Of a DNA stretch of 64,000 bases, positions 28,122 to 36,103 are shown piece by piece; the stretch's first letter is position 1, and every line of letters starts with the position of its first letter. Position numbers and translations under genes: made by a program. The notes beneath the pieces are model-generated. The model had not been told where the DNA came from, did not search any database, and saw only the letters and a program-made list of their open reading frames with translations. The DNA comes from Nitrospirales bacterium (GTDB lineage: Bacteria > Nitrospirota > Nitrospiria > Nitrospirales > UBA8639), in NCBI GenBank assembly GCA_021604105.1, contig BQIW01000001.1:54535-118534 (forward strand), written 5' to 3'.

Positions 28122-30419
28122 CTACCGATAGTCCCAAGGAATTCCACGCTCTCCCGCCATGATGGGGCCCAAAATCAACTTCATTAGTTGCGTTCCATTG
28201 CCCTGGGTTCCCCACAAGCCCGTCAAACTGATGAGAAATTCAAATTGTGAACGGTCAGGAAGCCGTGTATAGGTGAGCCCGAGCGAAAAACATCGACAGG
28301 GATTTTGATAAAGCCCGACCACATCCCATTCGGCAGTCTCTCCTGTCCGGAGGTCATGATACCACTTGCTGCCTAAGGTCACCCCATACGGCAACCGCAC
28401 TCCACCCCCAGTTGTCAGATAGAGAATTTCCTCAGCCGGAGCCAACACCTCATTAAACGACACGGGGTTCCAAATATCTCCCCGGCGGACTCTCGTCCCC
28501 GCTTTCGTGTAACGCTGCCCTACCGTCATATACCACGTTCGTCGGCTTTGGATGAGCACGTCGGTGTTCATCTGAGAGAAATATTTTTTGTTCGGATCGT
28601 AGAACGCATCCACCTTTACATTGAATGCCGAGATGAATGCTGAGGAATCGACCGGTGAATGAAAATGCCCCCGTGTCCAGATATCTGAAAAACGGGAGGC
28701 CAAGGGGGGCGGATCGGCCACATGATAACTTTGAGCAAATAACAGATCCAACCAGGTATTGGATTTTCCGCCACCAATTTGGCTCAACCGATTTTTCAAT
28801 GAATAGGTCACCAGACTCTTTTGAATCAAATCATCCACCGCGTCGATTTGGACTAATTCCGCTTGTTTCGTCTGTGGCACATACTCATAAATCACATTCG
28901 GTTGTATTGAATGCCGGATCCAATTTGCATCGCCGAGAGAAAACCGTTTCGAGACATTCGAGAACAATTCAGCACCAACCCAAAACGTTTCACGATGTTG
29001 CGCTGATTTTTTCGTGAGGCCCCGCGTATAACCCACCTCACGAAATTTCACCTGAGGACGAAATCCCAACGTGTGCCCAAGATGGAGCCCCTCCATCGAC
29101 AGTCCCGGCAATATATCAATACGACCCACATTGAATCCCGTCTTTCTGTAAAATTGCACTGCGGTCGTTTCCGCCGTCAGCAATATGGGACTTCCCAAGA
29201 CACTGGGGTTCACGAAGCGATGCCCGATTTCAGGTAACCGCTGAAAGGTCGAATCGCCGCCTTCATTTAACGGCTGAATATATTGACCCGATAGATACAG
29301 CGCCCCATGATCCAGCCGTTGTAAAAGAGTGAGATACGACTCTTGACTGGGCAAAGCCCGTTGAGTCCCAGAACTGCTGAAGTTTTGCAAAACCGTTCGA
29401 TCACTGGAAAAATTCGCGCGCATTCGTAAAGACAAATTAGGGTTGAATTGCTGAACATGAGCCCCTCGAACTTCGGCTCGTCCACGATTTTGTTGGGTAT
29501 CATAGAGCGAGCGAACCAACCATTCTCCTTTTGTGAGACGATTCCACGCATAGCGATATTCCAGATCCGCACCACCTCCACGCTCCGTTAATATTTGGGG
29601 GGAAATGGTTAAATCATTACTGGGGTCGATGGCCCAAAAATACCCCTGCCGATACTGGTAACCGAATTGCGTATTGTACCCGGTCGTAGGAAATAAGAAT
29701 CCGCTTTTTCGAGAAGCGCCCAGCGGGTATCGAAAGGTGGGAAGCGGGATCACCGGCACATCGTTGACATTGAACCACACGCCTTTACCAAATAAACTGT
29801 CTTCATATTCCACATCCATATCATGAAAGTTAAATCGCCAAGCTGGGATCTCGCCATCCTTCGCATCGCAATTAGTAAAGGAGCCCTCTTTGACCCGATA
29901 ATGGGTTTCGGAAAACCGCTGAAGCCGTCGCCCCGTCACAAAGGAATTCTGCTCCTTGAGGAAAATATTGCCATTCGTGATCACACCCGCTTCGGTATTG
30001 AGATTGAGCTCAAGCTCCTCCGCCCAGATATCGGTCTTCACATCTCGTAAATGCACATGCCCGCGCGCCATGAGACGCCCTGTGAGCTTTTGAAGGGTGG
30101 CTTCATCCGAATTAAGATGAATGGGTCCACGTGTGATATCCACAGACCCTGTAGCATGATATTCTTCCCGATCTTTATCATATTCAATTCGATCGGCATT
30201 AATGGCGACAGGGACACCCTGTGAAGTTGGATCGGCAGAGTCCTTCTCATTTGAAGAGGCTGCAGGGGGTTCTTCGGATTCCACAACGGAGACATCCGAT
30301 TGGCCGAACACGGTTCCTCCCCCTGCCAGTATCGTGATAAAGATAAATAAAACGAGCAACAATCCATGAGGTCGGCACGAGGAAACATGCCGGTCATTCC
30401 CCAGACTCGTACACGTCAC
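28122..30419 (-). CDS. lptD: LPS-assembly outer-membrane protein LptD
   Basis: LptD is the beta-barrel that inserts lipopolysaccharide into the outer leaflet. From the GTG at 30419, which overlaps the folC stop as GTGA, it has 765 residues. A hydrophobic signal segment (LLLVLFIFITILAGGG) precedes an OstA/LptA-like jellyroll (about 70-200: AINADRIEYDKDREEYHATG, then EATLQKLTGRLMARGHVHL split by short loops). The C-terminal barrel is aromatic-rich strands such as GYNTQFGYQYRQGYFWAI. The frame extends 46 codons further into folC, which is unlikely to be translated. Confidence 0.92.
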   Translation of the reverse strand: MTCTSLGNDRHVSSCRPHGLLLVLFIFITILAGGGTVFGQSDVSVVESEEPPAASSNEKDSADPTSQGVPVAINADRIEYDKDREEYHATGSVDITRGPIHLNSDEATLQKLTGRLMARGHVHLRDVKTDIWAEELELNLNTEAGVITNGNIFLKEQNSFVTGRRLQRFSETHYRVKEGSFTNCDAKDGEIPAWRFNFHDMDVEYEDSLFGKGVWFNVNDVPVIPLPTFRYPLGASRKSGFLFPTTGYNTQFGYQYRQGYFWAIDPSNDLTISPQILTERGGGADLEYRYAWNRLTKGEWLVRSLYDTQQNRGRAEVRGAHVQQFNPNLSLRMRANFSSDRTVLQNFSSSGTQRALPSQESYLTLLQRLDHGALYLSGQYIQPLNEGGDSTFQRLPEIGHRFVNPSVLGSPILLTAETTAVQFYRKTGFNVGRIDILPGLSMEGLHLGHTLGFRPQVKFREVGYTRGLTKKSAQHRETFWVGAELFSNVSKRFSLGDANWIRHSIQPNVIYEYVPQTKQAELVQIDAVDDLIQKSLVTYSLKNRLSQIGGGKSNTWLDLLFAQSYHVADPPPLASRFSDIWTRGHFHSPVDSSAFISAFNVKVDAFYDPNKKYFSQMNTDVLIQSRRTWYMTVGQRYTKAGTRVRRGDIWNPVSFNEVLAPAEEILYLTTGGGVRLPYGVTLGSKWYHDLRTGETAEWDVVGLYQNPCRCFSLGLTYTRLPDRSQFEFLISLTGLWGTQGNGTQLMKLILGPIMAGERGIPWDYR

Positions 30420-31756
30420 GATTGAAAACCCGGCTGAGTGAGCCGATTGAGCACCTCCCCAACCAGAAATAACGACCCGGTCACACAGATCACGTCTGCG
30501 GGATTCGAGATGTCTTTGGCCCGGCAAACAGCCTCCCATGAATCGGCGATTAAACACGGCACCAGATCTCTGCCCTCAACGGCCTGGTTGAGCTCATCCA
30601 CCGACGCCGCCCTTTCCATCCGTGGCTGGGTGAGAATCAGATGGTCAACAAGAGGAATGAAAACACGCAGAAATCCCTGAAGATTCTTGTCGCGCATCAT
30701 CCCAACCACCAAAATGAGTTTTCGTCCCGCGCCATCATGAATTTGTGGGTGGAGAAAGTCAAATAAGACCTGAGCACTCGCAAGATTGTGCGCCCCATCC
30801 AGAATCAGTAGGGGATTCCGCTGCATGATTTCTAATCGACCTTTCCATTTCACATTTTGCAAACCGGTCCGGATAGCCGGGAAGGAAATAGGAAATGTGC
30901 CATTGACGGCTGTCTCCAATAACGCCAAAGCATTGCTCGCATTGACCATCTGATGGCGGCCGAGCAAATTCGTCTGTAGGCCCGGAATAGTCCATCTCGG
31001 CCCCTTATAGGTAAAAACCGTTGGGCTCGTTTCCAGAAAGGAAAACTCCTGGCCCATCCGAAAGCACGGTGCCAGCCACTTCCCCGCCTGAGTTTCAAAA
31101 ATCTGGAGGATATCTTTAGCCATTGGCCCCAAAACCACAGGAGCCTTTTGTGTGATAATGCCGGCTTTTTCTCTTGCAATCATGTGAAGAGAGTCCCCCA
31201 AATAGGCCTCATGATCGAAGCTAATCCCCGTTATCAAAGCGCCAATGGGACTCAACACATTAGTGGCATCAAACTGTCCGCCCATTCCGACTTCTACCAC
31301 CGCAACGTCCACGTATTGATTTCTAAAATGTAGAAAAGCCAGGGCGGTCGTAAATTCAAAAAAGGTGAGTGTTGTAAGGGGATTGGCAGTTCGTCGCAAT
31401 TGCTCGGTCAGGGCACAGACCGATTCTTCCGAAATGTCTGTTCCCTCAACACGTATGCGCTCCCGGAAATCAATCAAATGCGGTGAAGTATAAAGACCCA
31501 CCCGATACCCGTTCGCTTGAAGGATACTGGCCACCATAGCTGAGGAAGAACCCTTCCCGTTCGTGCCGGCAATATGAAGGGTAGGATATCGGCGCTGAGG
31601 ATTCTCCAGCCGGGCAAGTATATCGGTAATAGCTTCCAGGCCCAGCTTGATACCAAACCGGTGCAAGGAGAAAAGATAGTCAAGCGTTTCTGAATAGCTA
31701 GCCACAGGAATCGAAACTGGGCGGGAGATCGTAAAGGGAAGGAGATTTCGTATCAA
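30416..31756 (-). CDS. folC: Bifunctional folylpolyglutamate/dihydrofolate synthase
   Basis: FolC adds glutamate to dihydropteroate and to folates, using ATP. The protein has 446 residues, with the P-loop HIAGTNGKGSSS near residue 61, the SPHLIDFRERIRV segment, the EVGMGGQFDATNV motif and the C-terminal ILDGAHNLAS motif with nearby GMMRDKN. These are diagnostic of the Mur-ligase-like FolC family. Its stop overlaps the likely lptD start. A second ATG near 31700 would also be usable. Confidence 0.95.
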   Translation of the reverse strand: MIRNLLPFTISRPVSIPVASYSETLDYLFSLHRFGIKLGLEAITDILARLENPQRRYPTLHIAGTNGKGSSSAMVASILQANGYRVGLYTSPHLIDFRERIRVEGTDISEESVCALTEQLRRTANPLTTLTFFEFTTALAFLHFRNQYVDVAVVEVGMGGQFDATNVLSPIGALITGISFDHEAYLGDSLHMIAREKAGIITQKAPVVLGPMAKDILQIFETQAGKWLAPCFRMGQEFSFLETSPTVFTYKGPRWTIPGLQTNLLGRHQMVNASNALALLETAVNGTFPISFPAIRTGLQNVKWKGRLEIMQRNPLLILDGAHNLASAQVLFDFLHPQIHDGAGRKLILVVGMMRDKNLQGFLRVFIPLVDHLILTQPRMERAASVDELNQAVEGRDLVPCLIADSWEAVCRAKDISNPADVICVTGSLFLVGEVLNRLTQPGFQS

Positions 31757-31854
31757 TAATTACTATAACGTATGGCTCTCACCCTGAATGGGATAGCTCA
31801 TCGTCAGGTTTGCTGAGATCCACGGGGAATAATGAAAGCCGGAACTTTCGGCGA

Positions 31855-32715
31855 TTACCCCGAAGGGGAAGAAACTGCTGTAACGCAATGTGCAAGCAAG
31901 GTTTCCAGGGTTGCCTTGAGAAATTTTCGCTCCACGATATGATCAACCATGCCATGTTCCAACAAAAACTCAGCACGTTGAAAGCCTTCAGGCAAATGTT
32001 CTTTGATCGTTTGTTCTATGACCCGTGGGCCGGCAAATCCAATCAGCGCCTTCGGTTCCGCGAGAATGATATCCCCTAACATCGCGACACTGGCAGTGAC
32101 CCCCCCAAAGGTCGGATCCGTTAACAGGACCACAAAGGGAATTCGAGCCTCTTGTAATTTTGCCAAGACTGATGCCGTTTTCGCCATTTGCATCAGGGAC
32201 AAAGTCCCCTCTTGCATTCGTGCCCCACCGGAAGTCGTGACTAACAAAAATGGCCTATGCTCGGTCAATGCGTGATCGATTGCACGACAGATTTTCTCGC
32301 CGACTACCGATCCCATGCTGCCACCCATAAATGAAAAGTCAAAAATTCCAAGCGCCACAGGTTTGCCGCCAATCTGACATCGCCCGGTCAAAACCGCTTC
32401 TTTTTTCCCTGTTTTTTCTTGAGCCTTTTGAATTCGTTTGCGATACGGCAATGTGTCCACAAATTCTAGGGGATCCTCCGGGACTAAATCTCCATCCCAT
32501 TCCTCGAATGATCCGGGATCCACAATCAATTCCAATCGTTCACCAACCGATAGCGGAAAATGGTATTGGCATTTTGGACAGACCTTTAAATTTCGCTCAA
32601 CCTCGCGTTTAAAAATAATAGCGCGACACACTGCGCATTTAACCCACATCCCCTCCACAATTTTAATGGACGTACCATCGGGATCCGTGTTTTTATTCCG
32701 TTTAAACCATCCCAT
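31855..32715 (-). CDS. accD: Acetyl-CoA carboxylase carboxyltransferase subunit beta
   Basis: AccD forms the carboxyltransferase with AccA, making malonyl-CoA for fatty acid synthesis. It has 286 residues. The N-terminal zinc ribbon uses C27, C30, C46 and C49. The carboxylase domain has MGGSMGSVVGEKI, TTSGGARMQEG, TDPTFGGVTAS and the ALIGFAGPRVIEQT stretch, all typical. It reads toward folC across a 98-base gap. A 20-base palindrome sits just ahead of its ribosome-binding site (AAGGATAG). Confidence 0.97.
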   Translation of the reverse strand: MGWFKRNKNTDPDGTSIKIVEGMWVKCAVCRAIIFKREVERNLKVCPKCQYHFPLSVGERLELIVDPGSFEEWDGDLVPEDPLEFVDTLPYRKRIQKAQEKTGKKEAVLTGRCQIGGKPVALGIFDFSFMGGSMGSVVGEKICRAIDHALTEHRPFLLVTTSGGARMQEGTLSLMQMAKTASVLAKLQEARIPFVVLLTDPTFGGVTASVAMLGDIILAEPKALIGFAGPRVIEQTIKEHLPEGFQRAEFLLEHGMVDHIVERKFLKATLETLLAHCVTAVSSPSG

Positions 32716-32730
32716 ATATCAGTCTATCCT

Positions 32731-32750
32731 TAAGTTCTTTCATGAACTTA
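32731..32750. repeat. Perfect palindrome upstream of accD
   Basis: TAAGTTC and GAACTTA form a perfect 7-base inverted repeat with a 6-base spacer, ending right where the accD ribosome-binding site begins. No T-run follows, so it is not a terminator. It could be a repressor operator or an mRNA hairpin affecting accD translation. No regulator is identified. Confidence 0.45.
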
Positions 32751-32955
32751 TCGCACGCGAACCTAGAAACAGATCTAGTTGAGATAAAGAAAATACGAGA
32801 AAGGCAGGGGAAGGACACACAAAGAGATTATAAACTCCGACACAGTCTTCTAACACGACATTACCATAGGGAGGTTGAACCGGCAAGAAATCAGTCAGGA
32901 AAGACGCCTCTACAGGGAACCCGTCCGGAATAAGGAATAGAATAGATGCAAGAGA

Positions 32956-33999
32956 TCAGCCACCCCTTGCATGCATTTCCAAATGAGGATCTTGTCGCAA
33001 TCGTTCAATCTCAATGTACCGGCCACGACCGCTGACCTGTTCAAGCTCTTTGCGTTCTTCCGCCCCACGATCCTTTCGGGTTTCCCAGACAGACTGCAGC
33101 ACGGAGAGAATGTCTTCTCGTGATCGTTCCATTCGAAGAAGCTTGCGAAGGTCAAGACCCGTTTTGGCATACAAACACAAATACCACATCCCATCAGCCG
33201 TCAACCGGCTCCGATCACATGTCGAACAGAAAGGCACGGTGGTGGAAGAAATAATACCAAATATAGTGCCATCTGATAGCCGGAATCGTTGCGCAGGAGC
33301 CGAACTGACCTCCTCCACAGGTTCGACCAAACCATAACACTCACCAACGATGTTCAAGATCTCTTTCCGGGAAAGAACCTTATCGGCAGACCAGTCGTTG
33401 GCTCCGCCTACATCCATATACTCGATAAAACGCACTTCTCCGTTGACCTGCTTGCCGTATTCAAGCAAGGGAATGACTTCATCATCGTTATACCCCTTAA
33501 TGGCGACCGTATCCAGCTTCAATCCTTTGAACCCGACCCTTCCCACGGAGGCAATGCCTTCCAACACCCTGTCTAACGTGTCACGGCGGGTCAGTGCTTT
33601 GAACCGCTCGGGCTTCAACGTATCCAGACTCACAGTGACCCGATGGAGCCCGGCATCGAAAAGAGCCTGCGCCTGTTCACTCAACAACACCCCATTGGTG
33701 GTCATCGCAATATCGTGAATGCGAGAGTTTTGACGAAGCATCTTAATCAGTTCCGCCACATTATTGCGTAATAGAGGCTCGCCTCCGGTAATACGGACTC
33801 GATCAATCCCACGGTCGGAAAACAACTTCGTCAGGAAGGCGATTTCTTCAAACGTCAACAGATTTTCCCGAGGAAGCCACACATAATTTTCCTCAGGCAT
33901 ACAGTACTGACACCGTAAATTGCATCGATCGGTCACTGACACTCGCAAGGATCGTAAGGGACGTCCCCAGACATCTTTGACTGCATCCGGTAGAATCAC
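32956..33999 (-). CDS. moaA: GTP 3',8-cyclase MoaA
   Basis: MoaA is a radical-SAM enzyme that starts molybdopterin synthesis from GTP, with MoaC. The GTG at 33999 has GGGAGG 5 bases ahead and gives 347 residues; the 49-codon upstream extension overlaps moaE and was rejected. The SAM cluster cysteines are C26, C30 and C33 (DRCNLRCQYC); the C-terminal cluster includes PFCSTCDRSRLT and the third cysteine in YLCLYAKTG. The protein ends in Gly-Gly, needed for activity in known MoaA. It follows moaE by 16 bases. Confidence 0.96.
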   Translation of the reverse strand: MILPDAVKDVWGRPLRSLRVSVTDRCNLRCQYCMPEENYVWLPRENLLTFEEIAFLTKLFSDRGIDRVRITGGEPLLRNNVAELIKMLRQNSRIHDIAMTTNGVLLSEQAQALFDAGLHRVTVSLDTLKPERFKALTRRDTLDRVLEGIASVGRVGFKGLKLDTVAIKGYNDDEVIPLLEYGKQVNGEVRFIEYMDVGGANDWSADKVLSRKEILNIVGECYGLVEPVEEVSSAPAQRFRLSDGTIFGIISSTTVPFCSTCDRSRLTADGMWYLCLYAKTGLDLRKLLRMERSREDILSVLQSVWETRKDRGAEERKELEQVSGRGRYIEIERLRQDPHLEMHARGG

Positions 34000-34015
34000 G
34001 GCTCCCTCCCATTCA

Positions 34016-34459
34016 TTATGGGTGTTCCTCCACCCACACTTCGCCCTCCGGCGTCGTTTCCATTTTCCAGATAGGAGTAATTTTTTTGAGTTCATCAATA
34101 CACCATTGGCAAGCCTTAAACGCATCGGCACGATGTTCAGCCCCAACGATGATCAGCACGATATTTTCACCAATTTCAATGGGACCATAGCGATGGAGAA
34201 CCAATGCCTCAATAATGGCAAAATCACGAAGTGCCTGTTCTCGGATTTCTTTGAGTTTTTTCTGAGCCATCCCTTCGTAGTGATCAAAATTCATGGAGCT
34301 CACATCTCGACCCTTGGATCGATCACGAGCTGTACCCAAAAACATGGCAATACCCCCGATTCGACGTGACCGAGACCGCACCCGATGCAATTCTTCATCA
34401 ATTGAAAAATTTTCCAACTGCACCCGAACCAGCATACTTTCTTCTAATTCAACAGTCAT
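34016..34459 (-). CDS. moaE: Molybdopterin synthase catalytic subunit MoaE
   Basis: MoaE converts cyclic pyranopterin to molybdopterin using sulfur from the MoaD C-terminus. From the ATG at 34459, with AAAGGG upstream, it has 147 residues. GGIAMFLGTARDRSKG and HRYGPIEIGENIVLI, then EHRADAFKACQWCIDELKK and the WKMETTPEG lysine segment are family motifs. It starts 22 bases after moaD. Confidence 0.95.
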   Translation of the reverse strand: MTVELEESMLVRVQLENFSIDEELHRVRSRSRRIGGIAMFLGTARDRSKGRDVSSMNFDHYEGMAQKKLKEIREQALRDFAIIEALVLHRYGPIEIGENIVLIIVGAEHRADAFKACQWCIDELKKITPIWKMETTPEGEVWVEEHP

Positions 34460-34481
34460 CGGATTGCCCTTTCTGCTGAGC

Positions 34482-34742
34482 TCATAAATCAGCTGATCCT
34501 CCCGCAAAGGGAGGCAATAATGCAACCTCATCAGCCGTATTCAGCACCGTGTCCCAATGAGCAATTTCTTGATTCACCGACACCAGCACTTTTTTCTTTT
34601 CGAGCAATTCACCTACCTGAGGATACTCTCTCTGTATGGTATGAACCAGATCCTTGACCTGGCCACCTTCTGAAAATGCCACTTCCAAATCCTTGCCGCC
34701 AGGAATCATGGTCTTTAACATCCCGAATAATTTAACCTTCAC
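34482..34742 (-). CDS. moaD: Molybdopterin synthase sulfur-carrier subunit MoaD, with residues beyond Gly-Gly
   Basis: MoaD is a ubiquitin-like sulfur carrier whose C-terminal Gly-Gly is adenylated and thiocarboxylated by MoeB. The protein has 86 residues, the usual length, starting MKVKLFGMLKTMIPG. The conserved end ALLPPFAGG is present, but the frame continues Ser-Ala-Asp-Leu before the stop (TGA at 34482-34484). In working MoaD the second Gly is normally the last residue. The tail would have to be removed, or the protein is used differently; a base error or unusual processing is possible. Confidence 0.92.
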   Translation of the reverse strand: MKVKLFGMLKTMIPGGKDLEVAFSEGGQVKDLVHTIQREYPQVGELLEKKKVLVSVNQEIAHWDTVLNTADEVALLPPFAGGSADL

Positions 34743-34789
34743 AATTTACAACCCCCATGATCAAGCTCGAAGAAGGGGCAATATCCTTC

Positions 34790-35296
34790 CTATTCGCTTT
34801 TTTGCACACGGACATACGTTCCTGACTTTCCTCCAGACTTTGAAACCAGGCTTATCCCTCCAAACTCCATGCCTTTATCAACCGCCTTACACATATCGTA
34901 AATTGTCAGAGCTGCCACGGAAACAGCTGTCATGGCCTCCATTTCCACTCCGGTATTTCCGGTAGTTTTCACTGTTGCCACAATCGTAATCACACACCGT
35001 CCATCAGAATTAGGCTGGGAGTCTTCTTTGAAGTCAACATCCACCCCTGTAAGAAGTAAAGGATGGCACATCGGGATCAGATCCGGAGTCCGTTTGGCCC
35101 CCATCACACCAGCCACTTGAGCCACCGCCAGTACATCACCCTTCGCAATCCGACCTGCATGAATTTTTTCAAGGGTTTCCGGAAGGACAAACACTTTCCC
35201 CTCTGCCACCGCTACACGCTCGGTGGGAAGCTTGTCCGTCACATCCACCATGCGAGCCCGTCCGGAATCATTAAAATGCGTAAGATTTGCCATCAT
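34790..35296 (-). CDS. moaC: Cyclic pyranopterin monophosphate synthase MoaC
   Basis: MoaC completes the first step of molybdopterin synthesis with MoaA. The protein has about 168 residues. [48 protein letters not shown] and [20 protein letters not shown] are family motifs, the last with its active-site residues; the KSGGKSGTY end is typical. Two adjacent ATGs (35296, 35293) can start it. It is the first gene of the moaC-moaD-moaE-moaA run. Confidence 0.96.
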   Translation of the reverse strand: MMANLTHFNDSGRARMVDVTDKLPTERVAVAEGKVFVLPETLEKIHAGRIAKGDVLAVAQVAGVMGAKRTPDLIPMCHPLLLTGVDVDFKEDSQPNSDGRCVITIVATVKTTGNTGVEMEAMTAVSVAALTIYDMCKAVDKGMEFGGISLVSKSGGKSGTYVRVQKSE

Positions 35297-35459
35297 CAAA
35301 AATAATCAAATATAAAAATTTCTCTTGAAAATCAGTAAATTATAAAGACAGAGGAAAAACGACGTCAAGCAAAACATCACTCCTGAATACTCCCTTGACA
35401 GCCAAGCTCATTCCACTTATAAACAGTCGTAATACCTTATTATTCAGAGAGTTTTTCCC

Positions 35460-35813
35460 ATGGACTCCACCACTATCATAGCCAACCCTACCCTCGCCAA
35501 TAAAAAATTAGGCTTGCTGCTCTCAACCTCACCCGAACATCCCAACGCAGATACCGTCTACCACCTTTCAAAAACCGCCTTAGCTAATAAGGTGGACACC
35601 TATTTGTATTTCATTGATGAGGGAGTCAAAAACCTAGAAGACCCCCGATTTTCCGAGTTGGCGAAGAACGGACTCAAGCTATTTGTGTGCGCCTATGGAT
35701 GCCAACAACACCACATCGCAACCGACGGATATGGGAAAGAAGTGACCTTTTGCGGCTTGGTTATTCTCTCAAACATCATTGATGGGTGCGACCGTTTCCT
35801 GGCGTTCAATTAA
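35460..35813 (+). CDS. DsrE-family protein (possible sulfur-relay protein)
   Basis: A 117-residue single-domain protein of DsrE/DsrF/TusD type: LGLLLSTSPEHPNADTVYHL start, a YLYFIDEGVK strand-loop and the LKLFVCAYGCQQHH segment, where C77- and C81-region cysteines could carry persulfide. A GLVILSNIIDGCDRFLAF end matches the family. It is transcribed away from moaC. A link to sulfur handling for MoaD is only a suggestion from position. Confidence 0.75.
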   Translation: MDSTTIIANPTLANKKLGLLLSTSPEHPNADTVYHLSKTALANKVDTYLYFIDEGVKNLEDPRFSELAKNGLKLFVCAYGCQQHHIATDGYGKEVTFCGLVILSNIIDGCDRFLAFN

Positions 35814-36045
35814 CTTCCCGCCCCAATCGCTTCTCCGAGCCTCTGCCAAATGGGACAAAGCCCAAGACCTTCGAGGCCATGCTTTTTCGACCACAAAACA
35901 GAGCAAGCTTCTTCTTCGTTCATTAAACTCAGAACTGGCCTAATTTACCGTGTAGATGCCATTTTCATGCAATTTTTCCAGCCCGGGCTTTTCAAACAAG
36001 GATCGTCCACCTTTTATACCTCGTGCGACAATCACAACTTTTCGA

Positions 36046-36074
36046 TTGAAACTTAACCAGCCAGACGGTACAGT
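36046..36074 (+). promoter_or_regulatory. Candidate sigma-70 promoter of the TetR-SHC fusion gene
   Basis: TTGAAA and TACAGT are 17 bases apart, matching five and four of six consensus positions. The start point would fall near 36081, about 23 bases before the ATG at 36104. The perfect inverted pair TTTATACC (36013-36020) and GGTATAAA (36093-36100) brackets the promoter, and ACGGTA repeats at 36065 and 36091; either could serve an autoregulatory TetR-type site. The remaining part of the gap 35814-36045 shows nothing recognisable. Confidence 0.4.
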
Positions 36075-36103
36075 ATTACTCCCAAACGGCACGGTATAAA
36101 CCA

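Noticed and set aside
35850..36056. 68-codon plus-strand open frame ahead of the TetR-SHC gene
   Set aside because: No ribosome-binding site and no recognisable sequence; it covers the likely promoter region.
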